A DNA stretch of 64,000 nucleotides, taken from the NCBI RefSeq assembly GCF_004006175.1, contig NZ_CP033219.1:1054001-1118000 (forward strand). Reading direction: 5' to 3'. Position 1 is the first letter of the stretch. Each line of letters starts with the position of its first letter. The notes beneath the pieces were generated by a model that saw only the letters and a list, made by a program, of their open reading frames with translations, had not been told where the DNA came from and did no database searches. The stretch is from Parasedimentitalea marina (GTDB taxonomy: Bacteria > Pseudomonadota > Alphaproteobacteria > Rhodobacterales > Rhodobacteraceae). This document shows positions 51,985-60,324 of this stretch, piece by piece. Made by a program: the position numbers and the translations under genes.

Positions 51985-54900
51985 GCGGCGCCCTCGAGAT
52001 CTGCGATGATCGAGTTGCGGCGTGTGACCCAGAGCCCGGCCAGCTGCAGGGCACGAAAGCGGTCGCGCATCGCCTGCAGCGCCTGTGGGTTTTCGGCCTG
52101 CATGAAGGCCACCAGATCTTCGCGGCCCAACGTGGCCTCATAATACAGATCAAACAGGTGGGGCGGTACCGCTTGGGCCAGGTGGGCAAAGGCGGCCATA
52201 TGGTCGAGGGTGGCTGAGATCTCGGCACCACCGCGAAAGCCGTGCTGCATCATCGAGCTGGCCCAGTCCGGGTTGGCGGCGCGGGCCCGGGTAACCCGGG
52301 CGATTTCCTCGCCCAGAGACCGCGCCTGCGGGGTATCAGGCCGGGTCATATCCATGTGGTAGAGCGCCGGTCCAGGTTGGCCCAGCCGCGCCATTGCGGC
52401 GGCAAACCCGGCCTCGTGGGCGGCATAATCGGCGGCCATCAGCAGGTCGGTTTCGGGCAGATCCTGCAGGTGTACAAAGCTGTCGGCGTCTTGCAGGCGG
52501 TTTTCCAGCGCATCACGGGCCGGAGCGATATCGCCTTTGGCGTTGATGGCGTGGGACGAGGCATTGAGCCAGGCCTCGCCCGCGGCCTGACGGGCTGTGT
52601 CGGTATAGACATCAAGATGCGCGCCCATATTGAGCCCGTATTGACCCGGCTTGGGACCAAAGACCCGAGGCGTCTGGGTCAGGTAGGGATTATCGGTCAG
52701 GTCTTCTTCGCGCAGGGCCAGCGCGGCGGCAGCGGATTCAAACATTTGTGCCAGACCGGGAAAGACATCGCGGAACAGGCCGGACACCCGCAGAGTGACG
52801 TCGATGCGGGGGCGACCCAGCAGCGCCAGTGGAATCACTTCGAAGCCGGAGACGCGATCAGATCCGTCGTCCCATTTGGGGGCCAGACCGGCCAGATGCA
52901 GCGCCATGGCGAACTCTTCGCCCGCGGTGCGCATGGTGGCGCTGCCCCAAAGATCGATCACCAGACCTTTGGGCCAGTCGCCGTGGTCCTGAAGGTGGCG
53001 GCGCAACAGCTCTTCCGCCAGTTTGACCCCCTGCGCCTGCGCCGCGCGCGACGGCACCGCGCGGGGGTCGGTGGTAAAGAGGTTGCGCCCGGTGGGCAGC
53101 ACATCCGAGCGACCCCGGTAGGGGGAGCCGGAGGGGCCGGGCGCGACCAGTTGGCCAGACAGCGCCGCCAGAAGACCACCCTGTTCTTGCGCCCCGCAGG
53201 TGCCAGTGCCAAAGATATGCAGGCCTTCGCCATATTGGCTTTCTTTGATGTCGCAGACAAAGCGGTCAATGCGGGTCAGGGCCTCGGCGGCAGAACTGTC
53301 CTCATCGAGGCCCAGATCGGCCTCGACCCCGGTGCCCTGGGCCTCAACCCGGATGTCGGCGATCAGGCGGTCGCGGCGCGCCGGGTCCAGGCCTTCGGCA
53401 GTGGAGTATTCATCAAGCAGGCTTTCAAGCCGGCCCATACCGTCGGGCAGCGTGGTTTGCGCCAGCGGCGGTGGCAGGTGACCCAGAGTGACGGCGCCGA
53501 TGCGGCGCTTGGCCTGGGCGGCCTCGCCCGGGTCATTGACGATGAAAGGATAGGCTACGGGCAGCGCAGCGGTCAGTGCCTCAGGCCAGCACTCGGATGA
53601 CAGGGCCACGGATTTGCCGGGCAGCCATTCCAGGGTGCCATGCGCGCCGATGTGGACCACTGCGTCGACCTGCTGTTGCAGCCAGAGGTAGAAGGCGACA
53701 TAGGCGTGACGCGGGGTGCGATCCAGATCATGGTAGTCGACGCTGCGGGTAGAGACCTCGCCGCGCTCGGGTTGCAGGGCGATCAAGGCTTTACCGGCGC
53801 GCAGGGCACTAAACCGAAAGGCGCCGTGGCTGAAGTCGGGGTCACTGTCCGGATCTCCCCAGGCCAGCGTCAGATCCTCAAGCAGGGTTTGCGGCAGCCG
53901 GGTCAGGGCGGACCGGTAGTCATCCAGCGAGAACGAGAGCGTCTCAGCCATCAGGCGCAGGGCAAGGGGGCCGGGCTGCTCCAGGTCGTAGCCCTGCGCC
54001 GCCAGCGCAGTTAGAATCGTCTCAGCCGAGGCGAGCGCATCCAGCCCCACAGCATGGGCCAGTTGATGGGTCTTGCCGGGGTAAGTTGACAGCACCAGTG
54101 ACAGGCGCTTGTCGGCGTTGTCCAGTGATACGAGGCGGTGCCAACCTACAACTCGGTCAACCACTGACTTAATCCGGCTGGGGTCCGGGTGATGGGCAAA
54201 ACGCGCAAATTGCAACGCAGGGTCTTTGCGGCCCGGCGATTTGAAACTGACAACACCTGCAAAGACGCGGCCATCGACCTCGGGGAGGACTACATGCATG
54301 GCCAGATCAGCAGGCGAGAGACCTCGGGCGGCACTGGCCCAGTCCTTGCGCCGTGCAGTGGACAGGGCGACCTGAAATACCGGGCAGCCAGTTGTATTCA
54401 GCGGCGAGGCGCTGCCGTTGCTGTCGATGGCAGAGAAGGCGGTGGCGTTGATGACGGCTGCGGGGGTCAGCTGTGGCAGGGTATCGCGCAGCCAAGCGGC
54501 AGCAGCGGGCGCCTTTAGACTGGCGGCAAAGACACCGTAGGCGGCAAAACCCCGGCTGCGGAGTTCGGCTATCAACGCGTCCACGGGGCCAGTGTCGGCG
54601 GCGGTTAGGTACGAGCGGTAGAAGCTGACCATTACCAAGGGCTTGTCAGTGGCATCGATGGATGGAACCACGCCACGGGCCGGATCGTAGAACCCGAAGT
54701 CGGGCGTGACCTTAAGGCCGATGACCGGCCCGGCATAAAGCCCGGCGGCCAAAGACAGTTGCGCCAATGCGGCCTGTGCCGCCACCGCGCCGCCTGCGTC
54801 ACATAGGGATTGCAACCGGCGCAGGGTGGATACGGGCAAGGTCGAGAGTTCGTCCAGACGCGGGTCGGGGCGGCCATCTGCGGGCAGGACGGCGAGGGCA

Positions 54901-55226
54901 ATGCCCTTGCGCCGGGCCAGATCCTGCAGCGTGGCAAGCCCATAGGACCAATAGCTTTCGCCACCAATCAGGCGCACCAGAATACCTTTGACGCCGTCCA
55001 GTGTTTGATCGGCATAGACATCCACCGACAGCGGATGTTTCAGCGCCACCAGGTTGGCCAGCCGCAGCGAGGGCAGCTTGCCGTCGGCGCGGTGCCAGCC
55101 GGCCGCAAAGGCGCCGAGGTCGCTGTCGGAAAACGACAGCACCACCAGATCTGCCGGTGTCTGGGCCAGATCTTGTGGAGTCTCACTTTCTTCGAGACCG
55201 TGGCTTTCGCGGAAGACGACGTGCAT
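51981..55226 (-). CDS. cobN: cobaltochelatase large subunit
   Basis: A 1081-residue CobN, the large subunit that with CobS and CobT inserts cobalt into hydrogenobyrinic acid a,c-diamide. The magnesium-chelatase-H-like domain is recognised by HIGAHGTLEWLPGKSVAL, FGTGTCGAQEQGG and SHAINAKGDIAPARDA. It is shorter than the roughly 1,250-1,275 residues of the best-studied CobN, with no internal frame break seen. CobS and CobT are not in this window. A palindromic repeat separates it from cobW. Confidence 0.94.
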   Translation of the reverse strand: MHVVFRESHGLEESETPQDLAQTPADLVVLSFSDSDLGAFAAGWHRADGKLPSLRLANLVALKHPLSVDVYADQTLDGVKGILVRLIGGESYWSYGLATLQDLARRKGIALAVLPADGRPDPRLDELSTLPVSTLRRLQSLCDAGGAVAAQAALAQLSLAAGLYAGPVIGLKVTPDFGFYDPARGVVPSIDATDKPLVMVSFYRSYLTAADTGPVDALIAELRSRGFAAYGVFAASLKAPAAAAWLRDTLPQLTPAAVINATAFSAIDSNGSASPLNTTGCPVFQVALSTARRKDWASAARGLSPADLAMHVVLPEVDGRVFAGVVSFKSPGRKDPALQFARFAHHPDPSRIKSVVDRVVGWHRLVSLDNADKRLSLVLSTYPGKTHQLAHAVGLDALASAETILTALAAQGYDLEQPGPLALRLMAETLSFSLDDYRSALTRLPQTLLEDLTLAWGDPDSDPDFSHGAFRFSALRAGKALIALQPERGEVSTRSVDYHDLDRTPRHAYVAFYLWLQQQVDAVVHIGAHGTLEWLPGKSVALSSECWPEALTAALPVAYPFIVNDPGEAAQAKRRIGAVTLGHLPPPLAQTTLPDGMGRLESLLDEYSTAEGLDPARRDRLIADIRVEAQGTGVEADLGLDEDSSAAEALTRIDRFVCDIKESQYGEGLHIFGTGTCGAQEQGGLLAALSGQLVAPGPSGSPYRGRSDVLPTGRNLFTTDPRAVPSRAAQAQGVKLAEELLRRHLQDHGDWPKGLVIDLWGSATMRTAGEEFAMALHLAGLAPKWDDGSDRVSGFEVIPLALLGRPRIDVTLRVSGLFRDVFPGLAQMFESAAAALALREEDLTDNPYLTQTPRVFGPKPGQYGLNMGAHLDVYTDTARQAAGEAWLNASSHAINAKGDIAPARDALENRLQDADSFVHLQDLPETDLLMAADYAAHEAGFAAAMARLGQPGPALYHMDMTRPDTPQARSLGEEIARVTRARAANPDWASSMMQHGFRGGAEISATLDHMAAFAHLAQAVPPHLFDLYYEATLGREDLVAFMQAENPQALQAMRDRFRALQLAGLWVTRRNSIIADLEGAA

Positions 55227-55261
55227 TGTGGTTTCACTCTTAGTATTGAGAATGTTCTAGT

Positions 55262-55336
55262 CCGGCCGATAGGCCGGGCGCGTCTGACCTTCCCCACGGG
55301 AAGGCGCTTTGCACCTCCCCAAGGTCAGGCACGCCC
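55262..55336. repeat. palindromic intergenic repeat, copy B
   Basis: It begins with the small hairpin GGCC-GATA-GGCC. The arms GGGCGCGTCTGACCTT (55276-55291) and AAGGTCAGGCACGCCC (55321-55336) follow, pairing with one mismatch and one G-T pair. The core between them (GGAAGGCGCTTTGCACCTCCCC) is shared with copy C. It sits between cobW and cobN inside one operon. Confidence 0.8.
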
Positions 55337-55342
55337 TTTGTC

Positions 55343-56377
55343 TTATGCACCCAGCTCGGCACGGATGGCGGCGGCGTCAATGTTATCATGCTCGGCAATG
55401 ACCACCAGTTGGGTGCGGCGGAGATCGCTGCCCCAGGGCTTGTCATATTGGGCGCGCAGACGCTCACCTACTGCTTGAATCAACATCCGCATCGGCTTTC
55501 CCTCTACCGCAACATAGCCTTTGACGCGCAGGATATTGCGGGTCCGGGCGAGTTTCACGATGGCATCTTGCAGCGCCTGCGGATCAGATACTTCGCCCAT
55601 TTCGACCACTATGCTTTCAAAATCGTCATGTTCGTGGTCGTGGTGGCCGTCGTGGTGCGAGGGGCGGGCATCCAGATCATCCTCGGCGGCGGCGTTCAGC
55701 CCCAGCACGATGCGCGGATCAATGACGCCTTCGGTCATTGGCAGGATTGGCAGTTTGCGCGGGCTTTCTTTCTCGATCACGGCGCGCGCGGTGGCAACAC
55801 CGGTTTCGCCGGCCAAATCAGCCTTGGACAGCAGAATGATATCGGCACATGAAATCTGATCCTCGAACACCTCGGACAGGGGGGTCTCGTGGTCGATGCT
55901 GTCATCCGCGTCGCGCTGGGCCTGGACCGCCTCCAGATTGGGGGCGAACTGACCGCTGGCCACGGCCTCGGCGTCAGCCAGGGCGATCACCCCGTCGACG
56001 GTAATGCGCGAGCGGATAGCGGGCCAGTCAAAGGCCTTGAGCAGCGGCTTGGGCAGCGCCAGACCAGAGGTTTCGATCAGGATATGCTCGGGCGGCTCGG
56101 GCAGGGCCATCAGCGCCTCGATTGTGGGAATGAAATCATCCGCCACCGTGCAGCAGATGCAGCCATTGGCCAGCTCGATGATGTTGTTCTCCGGGCAGTT
56201 TTCATCGGCGCAGGATTTCAGGATGTCGCCATCAACCCCCGCAGTGCCAAACTCATTGACCAGCACGCCCAGGCGTTTGCCTTGCGGATTTTGCATCAGG
56301 TGACGGATCAGCGTGGTCTTGCCCGCGCCCAGAAATCCGGTGACGACGGTGACCGGTATCTTATTGAGATCGCTCAT
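55343..56377 (-). CDS. cobW: CobW GTPase, putative cobalt chaperone
   Basis: A 344-residue G3E-family GTPase. The P-loop GFLGAGKT is at 14-21 and the metal-site CxCC at 73-76 (GCICC). A His-rich linker (HHDGHHDHEHDD) lies near residues 235-255, before the CobW C-terminal domain. It is thought to load cobalt toward the CobN chelatase using GTP. It lies 3 bases after DUF1636 copy 2 in the riboswitch-controlled operon. Zinc-directed paralogues exist, but the position next to cobN supports cobalt. Confidence 0.94.
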   Translation of the reverse strand: MSDLNKIPVTVVTGFLGAGKTTLIRHLMQNPQGKRLGVLVNEFGTAGVDGDILKSCADENCPENNIIELANGCICCTVADDFIPTIEALMALPEPPEHILIETSGLALPKPLLKAFDWPAIRSRITVDGVIALADAEAVASGQFAPNLEAVQAQRDADDSIDHETPLSEVFEDQISCADIILLSKADLAGETGVATARAVIEKESPRKLPILPMTEGVIDPRIVLGLNAAAEDDLDARPSHHDGHHDHEHDDFESIVVEMGEVSDPQALQDAIVKLARTRNILRVKGYVAVEGKPMRMLIQAVGERLRAQYDKPWGSDLRRTQLVVIAEHDNIDAAAIRAELGA

Positions 56378-56380
56378 GAG

Positions 56381-56755
56381 TTACTCCTGGGTAGGGCTGT
56401 CGACCGGCGGAATGCGGGCGATGGATTGTTTGCGAAAAATGACCGGGCGGGCGCGCCAAGGCACCAGCCCGTCGTCGGTGGCGGCGTAGGCCGCCGCACC
56501 GGCAAGGATGTCGTCGACATGTTCGTCGGGATTTAGATCGCCATAGACATAGGTCCAGCGCTTGTCACCACCGCTGAGTACCATGGAACAGCCACGGGTA
56601 CAGGCGGACAGGCATTCGACACCGCGGACCTTGACGCCTTCGGGCAATCCGGTCTCGCGCAGTGCGGCAAGAAGAATTGATCCCGGACGCGTCGCCTCGG
56701 GGTCCACATCTGCACGGCGGCAGGTGGTACAAACGGTTAGTGTTACGTCACCCAT
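56381..56755 (-). CDS. DUF1636 protein, copy 2 (first gene of the cobW-cobN operon)
   Basis: A 124-residue DUF1636 protein, paralogous to the one at 43264. It has CTTC near residue 8 and CLSACTRGC around residues 46-54. The start at 56755 (MGDVTLT) has AGGAG upstream; the longer open frame enters the leader. It is the first gene after the second riboswitch. Copy 2 has an additional Cys (CTRGC) beyond the pattern in copy 1, so the two may not bind the same cofactor. Function unknown. Confidence 0.87.
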   Translation of the reverse strand: MGDVTLTVCTTCRRADVDPEATRPGSILLAALRETGLPEGVKVRGVECLSACTRGCSMVLSGGDKRWTYVYGDLNPDEHVDDILAGAAAYAATDDGLVPWRARPVIFRKQSIARIPPVDSPTQE

Positions 56756-56862
56756 AGGGGCCCGTCTCCTTGGCTTGGCAAAAAGGGTGGGGCCAGAAGA
56801 GGAGCCCGTCACGCAGGATCCCTCAACCGGTTGCGAAACACCCCGTTCGCCCGTTGACTTCG

Positions 56863-57040
56863 TGCGTTGGCAGGTCTCCCGGCTTGCGGAGTCAAAAGGC
56901 GGTTGGCCTTTTTACGGTGCTCTTGCCTTCCCGGCCATAGGCCAGTGGCATCAGAGACCTCTCCGGTCACGGTCGCGGGGGCGGCTGTGCTTGCACCTGG
57001 CAACCCCGGACGGATCACTGGCCACATCACATTCCCTCTT
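56863..57040 (-). promoter_or_regulatory. cobalamin riboswitch upstream of DUF1636-cobW-cobN
   Basis: On the minus strand the leader shows, in order, CCAGGTGC, the B12-box core CCGCCCCCGCGACCGTGACC, a GCCACTGGCC stem side, GGGAAGGC and the 3-prime block AAGCCGGGAGACCTGCC. The aptamer ends about 105 bases before the DUF1636 start, leaving room for an expression platform. It should repress the cobW-cobN-cobG-cobH-cobI-cobJ operon when B12 is abundant. cobO diverges on the other strand. The ends are approximate. Confidence 0.92.
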
Positions 57041-57131
57041 CGCCTGTCAAAAAACAGGAACCAACAAAACCCCCTTGCGTCATCGCCCATGTCCTTGTCA
57101 AGTCATAGCTGGAATCAGCAGGAGACACGCC

Positions 57132-57767
57132 GTGAGCGACACCCCGAAAAAAGACGCCCCCATCGATGATGAGGCCCGTCATGCGAGTAAAATGGCCAAG
57201 AAAAAAGCCGCCCGTGACAGGATGATGGCGACCAAAGATGGTGAGAAGGGCCTGATCATTATTCACACAGGACCGGGCAAGGGCAAATCCAGCTCGGGCT
57301 TTGGTATGATCATGCGTTGCATTGCCCATAAGATGCCGTCAGCGGTGGTGCAGTTCATCAAGGGCGGCTGGCAGACCGGCGAGCGGACGCTGATCGAAGA
57401 GAACTTCTCGGATCTGTGCCAGTTTTACGCGATGGGTGAAGGTTTTACCTGGGAGACTCAGGACAAGGCGCGCGATATCGCGGCGGCCAAGGCAGGCTGG
57501 GAAAAGGCCAAAGAGATGATCCGGGACGATCGCAATACCATGGTGTTGCTGGACGAGATCAACATTGCGCTGCGCTATGAATACCTGGATCTGGCTGAAG
57601 TTGTTGAATTTTTGCAGACCGAAAAACCACCGATGACCCATGTGGTGCTGACTGGGCGCAATGCCAAGGAAGAGCTGATCGAGATTGCCGATCTGGTGAC
57701 CGAGATGGGGCAGATCAAGCATCCGTTCCGGGCTGGTATCAAGGCGCAGAAGGGCGTTGAATTTTAA
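57132..57767 (+). CDS. cobO: cob(I)yrinic acid a,c-diamide adenosyltransferase
   Basis: A 211-residue CobO/BtuR-type corrinoid adenosyltransferase that attaches the adenosyl ligand from ATP to cob(I)alamin precursors. The P-loop GPGKGKSS is at 47-54; VQFIKGGWQTGE, MVLLDEINIALRY and VVLTGRNAKEEL are typical. The GTG at 57132 has AGGAG at the right distance; the open frame upstream runs through the riboswitch. It is divergent from the minus-strand operon and lies outside that riboswitch's transcript. Confidence 0.93.
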   Translation: MSDTPKKDAPIDDEARHASKMAKKKAARDRMMATKDGEKGLIIIHTGPGKGKSSSGFGMIMRCIAHKMPSAVVQFIKGGWQTGERTLIEENFSDLCQFYAMGEGFTWETQDKARDIAAAKAGWEKAKEMIRDDRNTMVLLDEINIALRYEYLDLAEVVEFLQTEKPPMTHVVLTGRNAKEELIEIADLVTEMGQIKHPFRAGIKAQKGVEF

Positions 57768-57778
57768 AACGTTTTGTT

Positions 57779-57852
57779 CGGCCGATAGGCCGGGCGCGCC
57801 TGACCTTCCACCCGGGAAGGCGCTTTGCACCTCCCCAAGGTCAGGCGCGCCC
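57779..57852. repeat. palindromic intergenic repeat, copy C (best-formed)
   Basis: CGGCC-GATA-GGCCG is followed by a perfect 16-base inverted repeat, GGGCGCGCCTGACCTT (57792-57807) and AAGGTCAGGCGCGCCC (57837-57852). The core is nearly the same as in copy B. It lies between convergent cobO and glpD and is followed by TTGATTTT, so it may double as a terminator for cobO. Confidence 0.85.
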
Positions 57853-57858
57853 TTGATT

Positions 57859-59427
57859 TTATGTCGCCACTTGGCTGGTGATGTAACCGTCCACCGCTGC
57901 ACGTTGCTCCTCGGTCAGGCGCAGGCCCAGTTTAGTTCGCCGCCATAGATAATCCTCGCCCGAGCGGACCCATTCGCGGGCTATCGCCCAGTCCAGTTCA
58001 CGCGCGGTAATGGTGGCGCCAAAATCCTGCCCCAGATCACTGGCAGACGTGGCATCACCCAGCACCGTCCAGGCCTCGGTGCCGTAGGCGCGTATCAGGC
58101 GTCGGGAGGCATAAGCGGTCAGGAAAGGATAGTCGGCGGCCAGTTTGTCTTGCAGTGTCTTCACATCCGCGACCGCGAAATCACCGCCGGGCAGGGCCAC
58201 ACCTGCGGTCCATTTGGGCTTCACACCGGGCAGCGCCTCGCCGATTTTGACCAGCGCGGCCTCGGCCAGTTTGCGGTAAGTGGTGATCTTGCCGCCAAAG
58301 ATGTTCAGCAGCGGCGCGGCATCGTTGTCCAGTGATAGCACATATTCCCGCGTTGCCGCCGTGGCCGAGCTGGCCCCGTCATCATATAGTGGGCGCACGC
58401 CGGAATAGGTCCAGACGATCTGATCCCGCGTTACTGGCTTGGCGAAATATTCGGATGCAAATTTGACCAGATAGTCCTGTTCTTGTTCCGAACATTCAGG
58501 GGCGATGTCGGCATCGCTGTGATCCGCATCGGTGGTGCCGATCAGGGTGAAATCTTCCTCGTAGGGGATGGCGAAAATGATCCGCCCGTCGGTGCCTTGA
58601 AAGAAGTAGCAGCGGTCATGATCGTAGAGTTTGGGCACCACGATGTGACTGCCGCGCACCAGCCGCACGGTTTCGCGACTTTTGATTTTCAGCTGATTTT
58701 TCAGCAGCTCAGCCACCCAGGGCCCGCCTGCATTGACCAGCATCCGGGCGCGGCGGGTATGGGTCTTACCGCTGTCGCGATCTTGCAGTGTGATCACCCA
58801 GTGATCGGGTTGACGGTCGGTCGCGATCACCTTGGTGCGCGGCAGGATCGTGGCGCCACGGGCCTGCGCGTCGCGGGCGTTCAGCATCACCAGACGCGCG
58901 TCCTCGACCCAGCAATCCGAATACTCGAATGCGGTTTTGAATTTGTCGTTCAGCGGTTTGCCAGCCGCGTCTGTGGTCAGGTCCAGCTTGGCCGTGCCGG
59001 GCAGGATGCCGCGTTTGCCCAGAGTGTCATACATGAACAGGCCCAGACGAATCAGCCAGGCCGAGCGGCGGCCCTTCATCCATGGCATGATGCCGGACAG
59101 CAGCTTGGACGTCGGAGTGTCGTTGTCAAACCGCATATCGCTGTGGAATGGCAGTACAAAGCGCATTGGCCAGGAAATATGCGGCATCGCCTTCAGCAGC
59201 ACTTCACGCTCGATCAGGGCCTCGCGGACCAGACGAAATTCAAAATACTCCAGATAGCGCAAGCCGCCATGGAACAGTTTGGTCGCAGCCGAAGAGGTGG
59301 CCGAGGCCAGATCGTTCATTTCAGCCAGGGTGACGGACATGCCGCGCCCGGCAGCGTCGCGGGCAATGCCGCAGCCGTTGATACCGCCGCCGATGATGAA
59401 GAGGTCTGTGATTGGGTGATCAGTCAT
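57859..59427 (-). CDS. glpD: glycerol-3-phosphate dehydrogenase (FAD-dependent)
   Basis: A 522-residue membrane-associated flavoprotein that oxidises glycerol 3-phosphate to dihydroxyacetone phosphate and passes electrons to quinone. The FAD fold IIGGGINGCGIARDAAGRG is at residues 11-29. SSAATKLFHGGLRYLEYFEF and FTLIGTTDADHS are typical of GlpD. It overlaps the upstream regulator gene by eight bases, forming a glpR-glpD operon. No glycerol kinase or transporter gene is in the window. Confidence 0.95.
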   Translation of the reverse strand: MTDHPITDLFIIGGGINGCGIARDAAGRGMSVTLAEMNDLASATSSAATKLFHGGLRYLEYFEFRLVREALIEREVLLKAMPHISWPMRFVLPFHSDMRFDNDTPTSKLLSGIMPWMKGRRSAWLIRLGLFMYDTLGKRGILPGTAKLDLTTDAAGKPLNDKFKTAFEYSDCWVEDARLVMLNARDAQARGATILPRTKVIATDRQPDHWVITLQDRDSGKTHTRRARMLVNAGGPWVAELLKNQLKIKSRETVRLVRGSHIVVPKLYDHDRCYFFQGTDGRIIFAIPYEEDFTLIGTTDADHSDADIAPECSEQEQDYLVKFASEYFAKPVTRDQIVWTYSGVRPLYDDGASSATAATREYVLSLDNDAAPLLNIFGGKITTYRKLAEAALVKIGEALPGVKPKWTAGVALPGGDFAVADVKTLQDKLAADYPFLTAYASRRLIRAYGTEAWTVLGDATSASDLGQDFGATITARELDWAIAREWVRSGEDYLWRRTKLGLRLTEEQRAAVDGYITSQVAT

Positions 59428-60205
59428 TTTCGTTACTTTCGTTTTGACCGACAGTCAGGATGCGAGTGCCAGACAGGGTCGCGGCCTTGGCAAAGTCAGT
59501 TGGGACAGGCTGATCGGTGATCACCACGTCCAGATCGGCCACCGAACAGATGCGCACCGGGGCCGAAAGTTGGAATTTGCTGCTGTCGCAGACCAGAACC
59601 TTGGTGCGGGCATTCCGCAGGATGGCGCGGGCCACCGAAACCTCGCGGGCGTCGTGGTCCATCACGGCACCATCGGCGTCCAGGGCCGAGGCACCGATGA
59701 TGGCAAAGTCCACCTTGTAGCGGGAGATGAACTCCACCGCGTCCTCGCCGACAATGGCGCCATCGCTTTGGCGCACTGTTCCGCCAACCAGGATCAGCTC
59801 TTTGGTCTGGCCGCCAATCATTGCGTTGATGATGTTTATGTTGTTCGACAGGACGGTGAGCCCCCGGTGACCGGCCAGGGCGCGGGCAACCTGTTCGGTT
59901 GAGGTGCCGATATTCAGCGAGATCGAGCAGTTTTCCGGGATCAGATCCGCCGCGATATCCGCCATTCCGCGTTTGCCAGTGGCGTTGATCTTGCGGCGGT
60001 CAGCGTAGACGCGATTGGCAGCCGAGCTGATACGGACAGCACCACCATGCACCCGCGACAGCGCGTTGCGCGCGCTTAGGTCGCGCAGGTCTGCCCGTAT
60101 GGTTTGCAGGGAGACGTCAAACCGGGTGGCCAGGTCTTCGACCTCGACCCGGTCTTGGGTGTCCAGAAGTTTCAGAATTTCGGTGTGGCGGCTGTCAGCG
60201 TCCAT
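59420..60205 (-). CDS. glpR: DeoR-family regulator of glycerol-3-phosphate metabolism (GlpR-like)
   Basis: A 261-residue DeoR-family repressor with an N-terminal helix-turn-helix (RHTEILKLLDTQDRVEVEDLATRFDVSLQTIR region), RVHGGAV, and a sensor domain with NIGTSTEQVARAL and DSSKFQLSAPVRI. The ATG at 60205 has AAGGGA upstream; a GTG five codons earlier is the alternative. It overlaps glpD and is the first gene of the operon, as in many GlpR systems where glycerol 3-phosphate relieves repression. The effector is inferred from glpD. Confidence 0.9.
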   Translation of the reverse strand: MDADSRHTEILKLLDTQDRVEVEDLATRFDVSLQTIRADLRDLSARNALSRVHGGAVRISSAANRVYADRRKINATGKRGMADIAADLIPENCSISLNIGTSTEQVARALAGHRGLTVLSNNINIINAMIGGQTKELILVGGTVRQSDGAIVGEDAVEFISRYKVDFAIIGASALDADGAVMDHDAREVSVARAILRNARTKVLVCDSSKFQLSAPVRICSVADLDVVITDQPVPTDFAKAATLSGTRILTVGQNESNEND

Positions 60206-60238
60206 GGGATGTCCCTTCACCGGCGTTCTAGTGGGTTA

Positions 60239-60276
60239 TTTTCGTAATGTCACTAATTGTTTTCGAGTCACTTTCG
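60239..60276. promoter_or_regulatory. phased TTTTCG repeats, candidate GlpR operator
   Basis: TTTTCG occurs at 60239-60244 and 60260-60265, and CTTTCG at 60271-60276. The offsets are 21 and 11 bases, close to whole helical turns, so all three face the same side of the DNA. They lie 34 to 71 bases before the glpR start. DeoR/GlpR-type proteins often use such direct repeats; binding here is inferred. Confidence 0.5.
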
Positions 60277-60324
60277 AGTTGGCAATTTTAGCCGGTGGCG
60301 GTTTAACGGGACAGGCCAGTGATC

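Noticed and set aside
52242..53600. Open plus-strand frame of about 450 codons opposite cobN
   Set aside because: It is rich in Gly, Arg, Gln and His with no recognisable domain, and lies wholly inside the well-conserved CobN coding region.
56562..57131. N-terminal extension of cobO running through the riboswitch region
   Set aside because: The added 190 residues correspond to structured RNA and reverse-strand DUF1636; a GTG with good AGGAG spacing at 57132 gives the normal CobO length.
57779..57852. Palindromic repeat as an integron attachment site or mobile-element end
   Set aside because: There is no integrase, transposase or cassette array nearby, and the same element recurs at unrelated gene ends, which fits a REP-like repeat.
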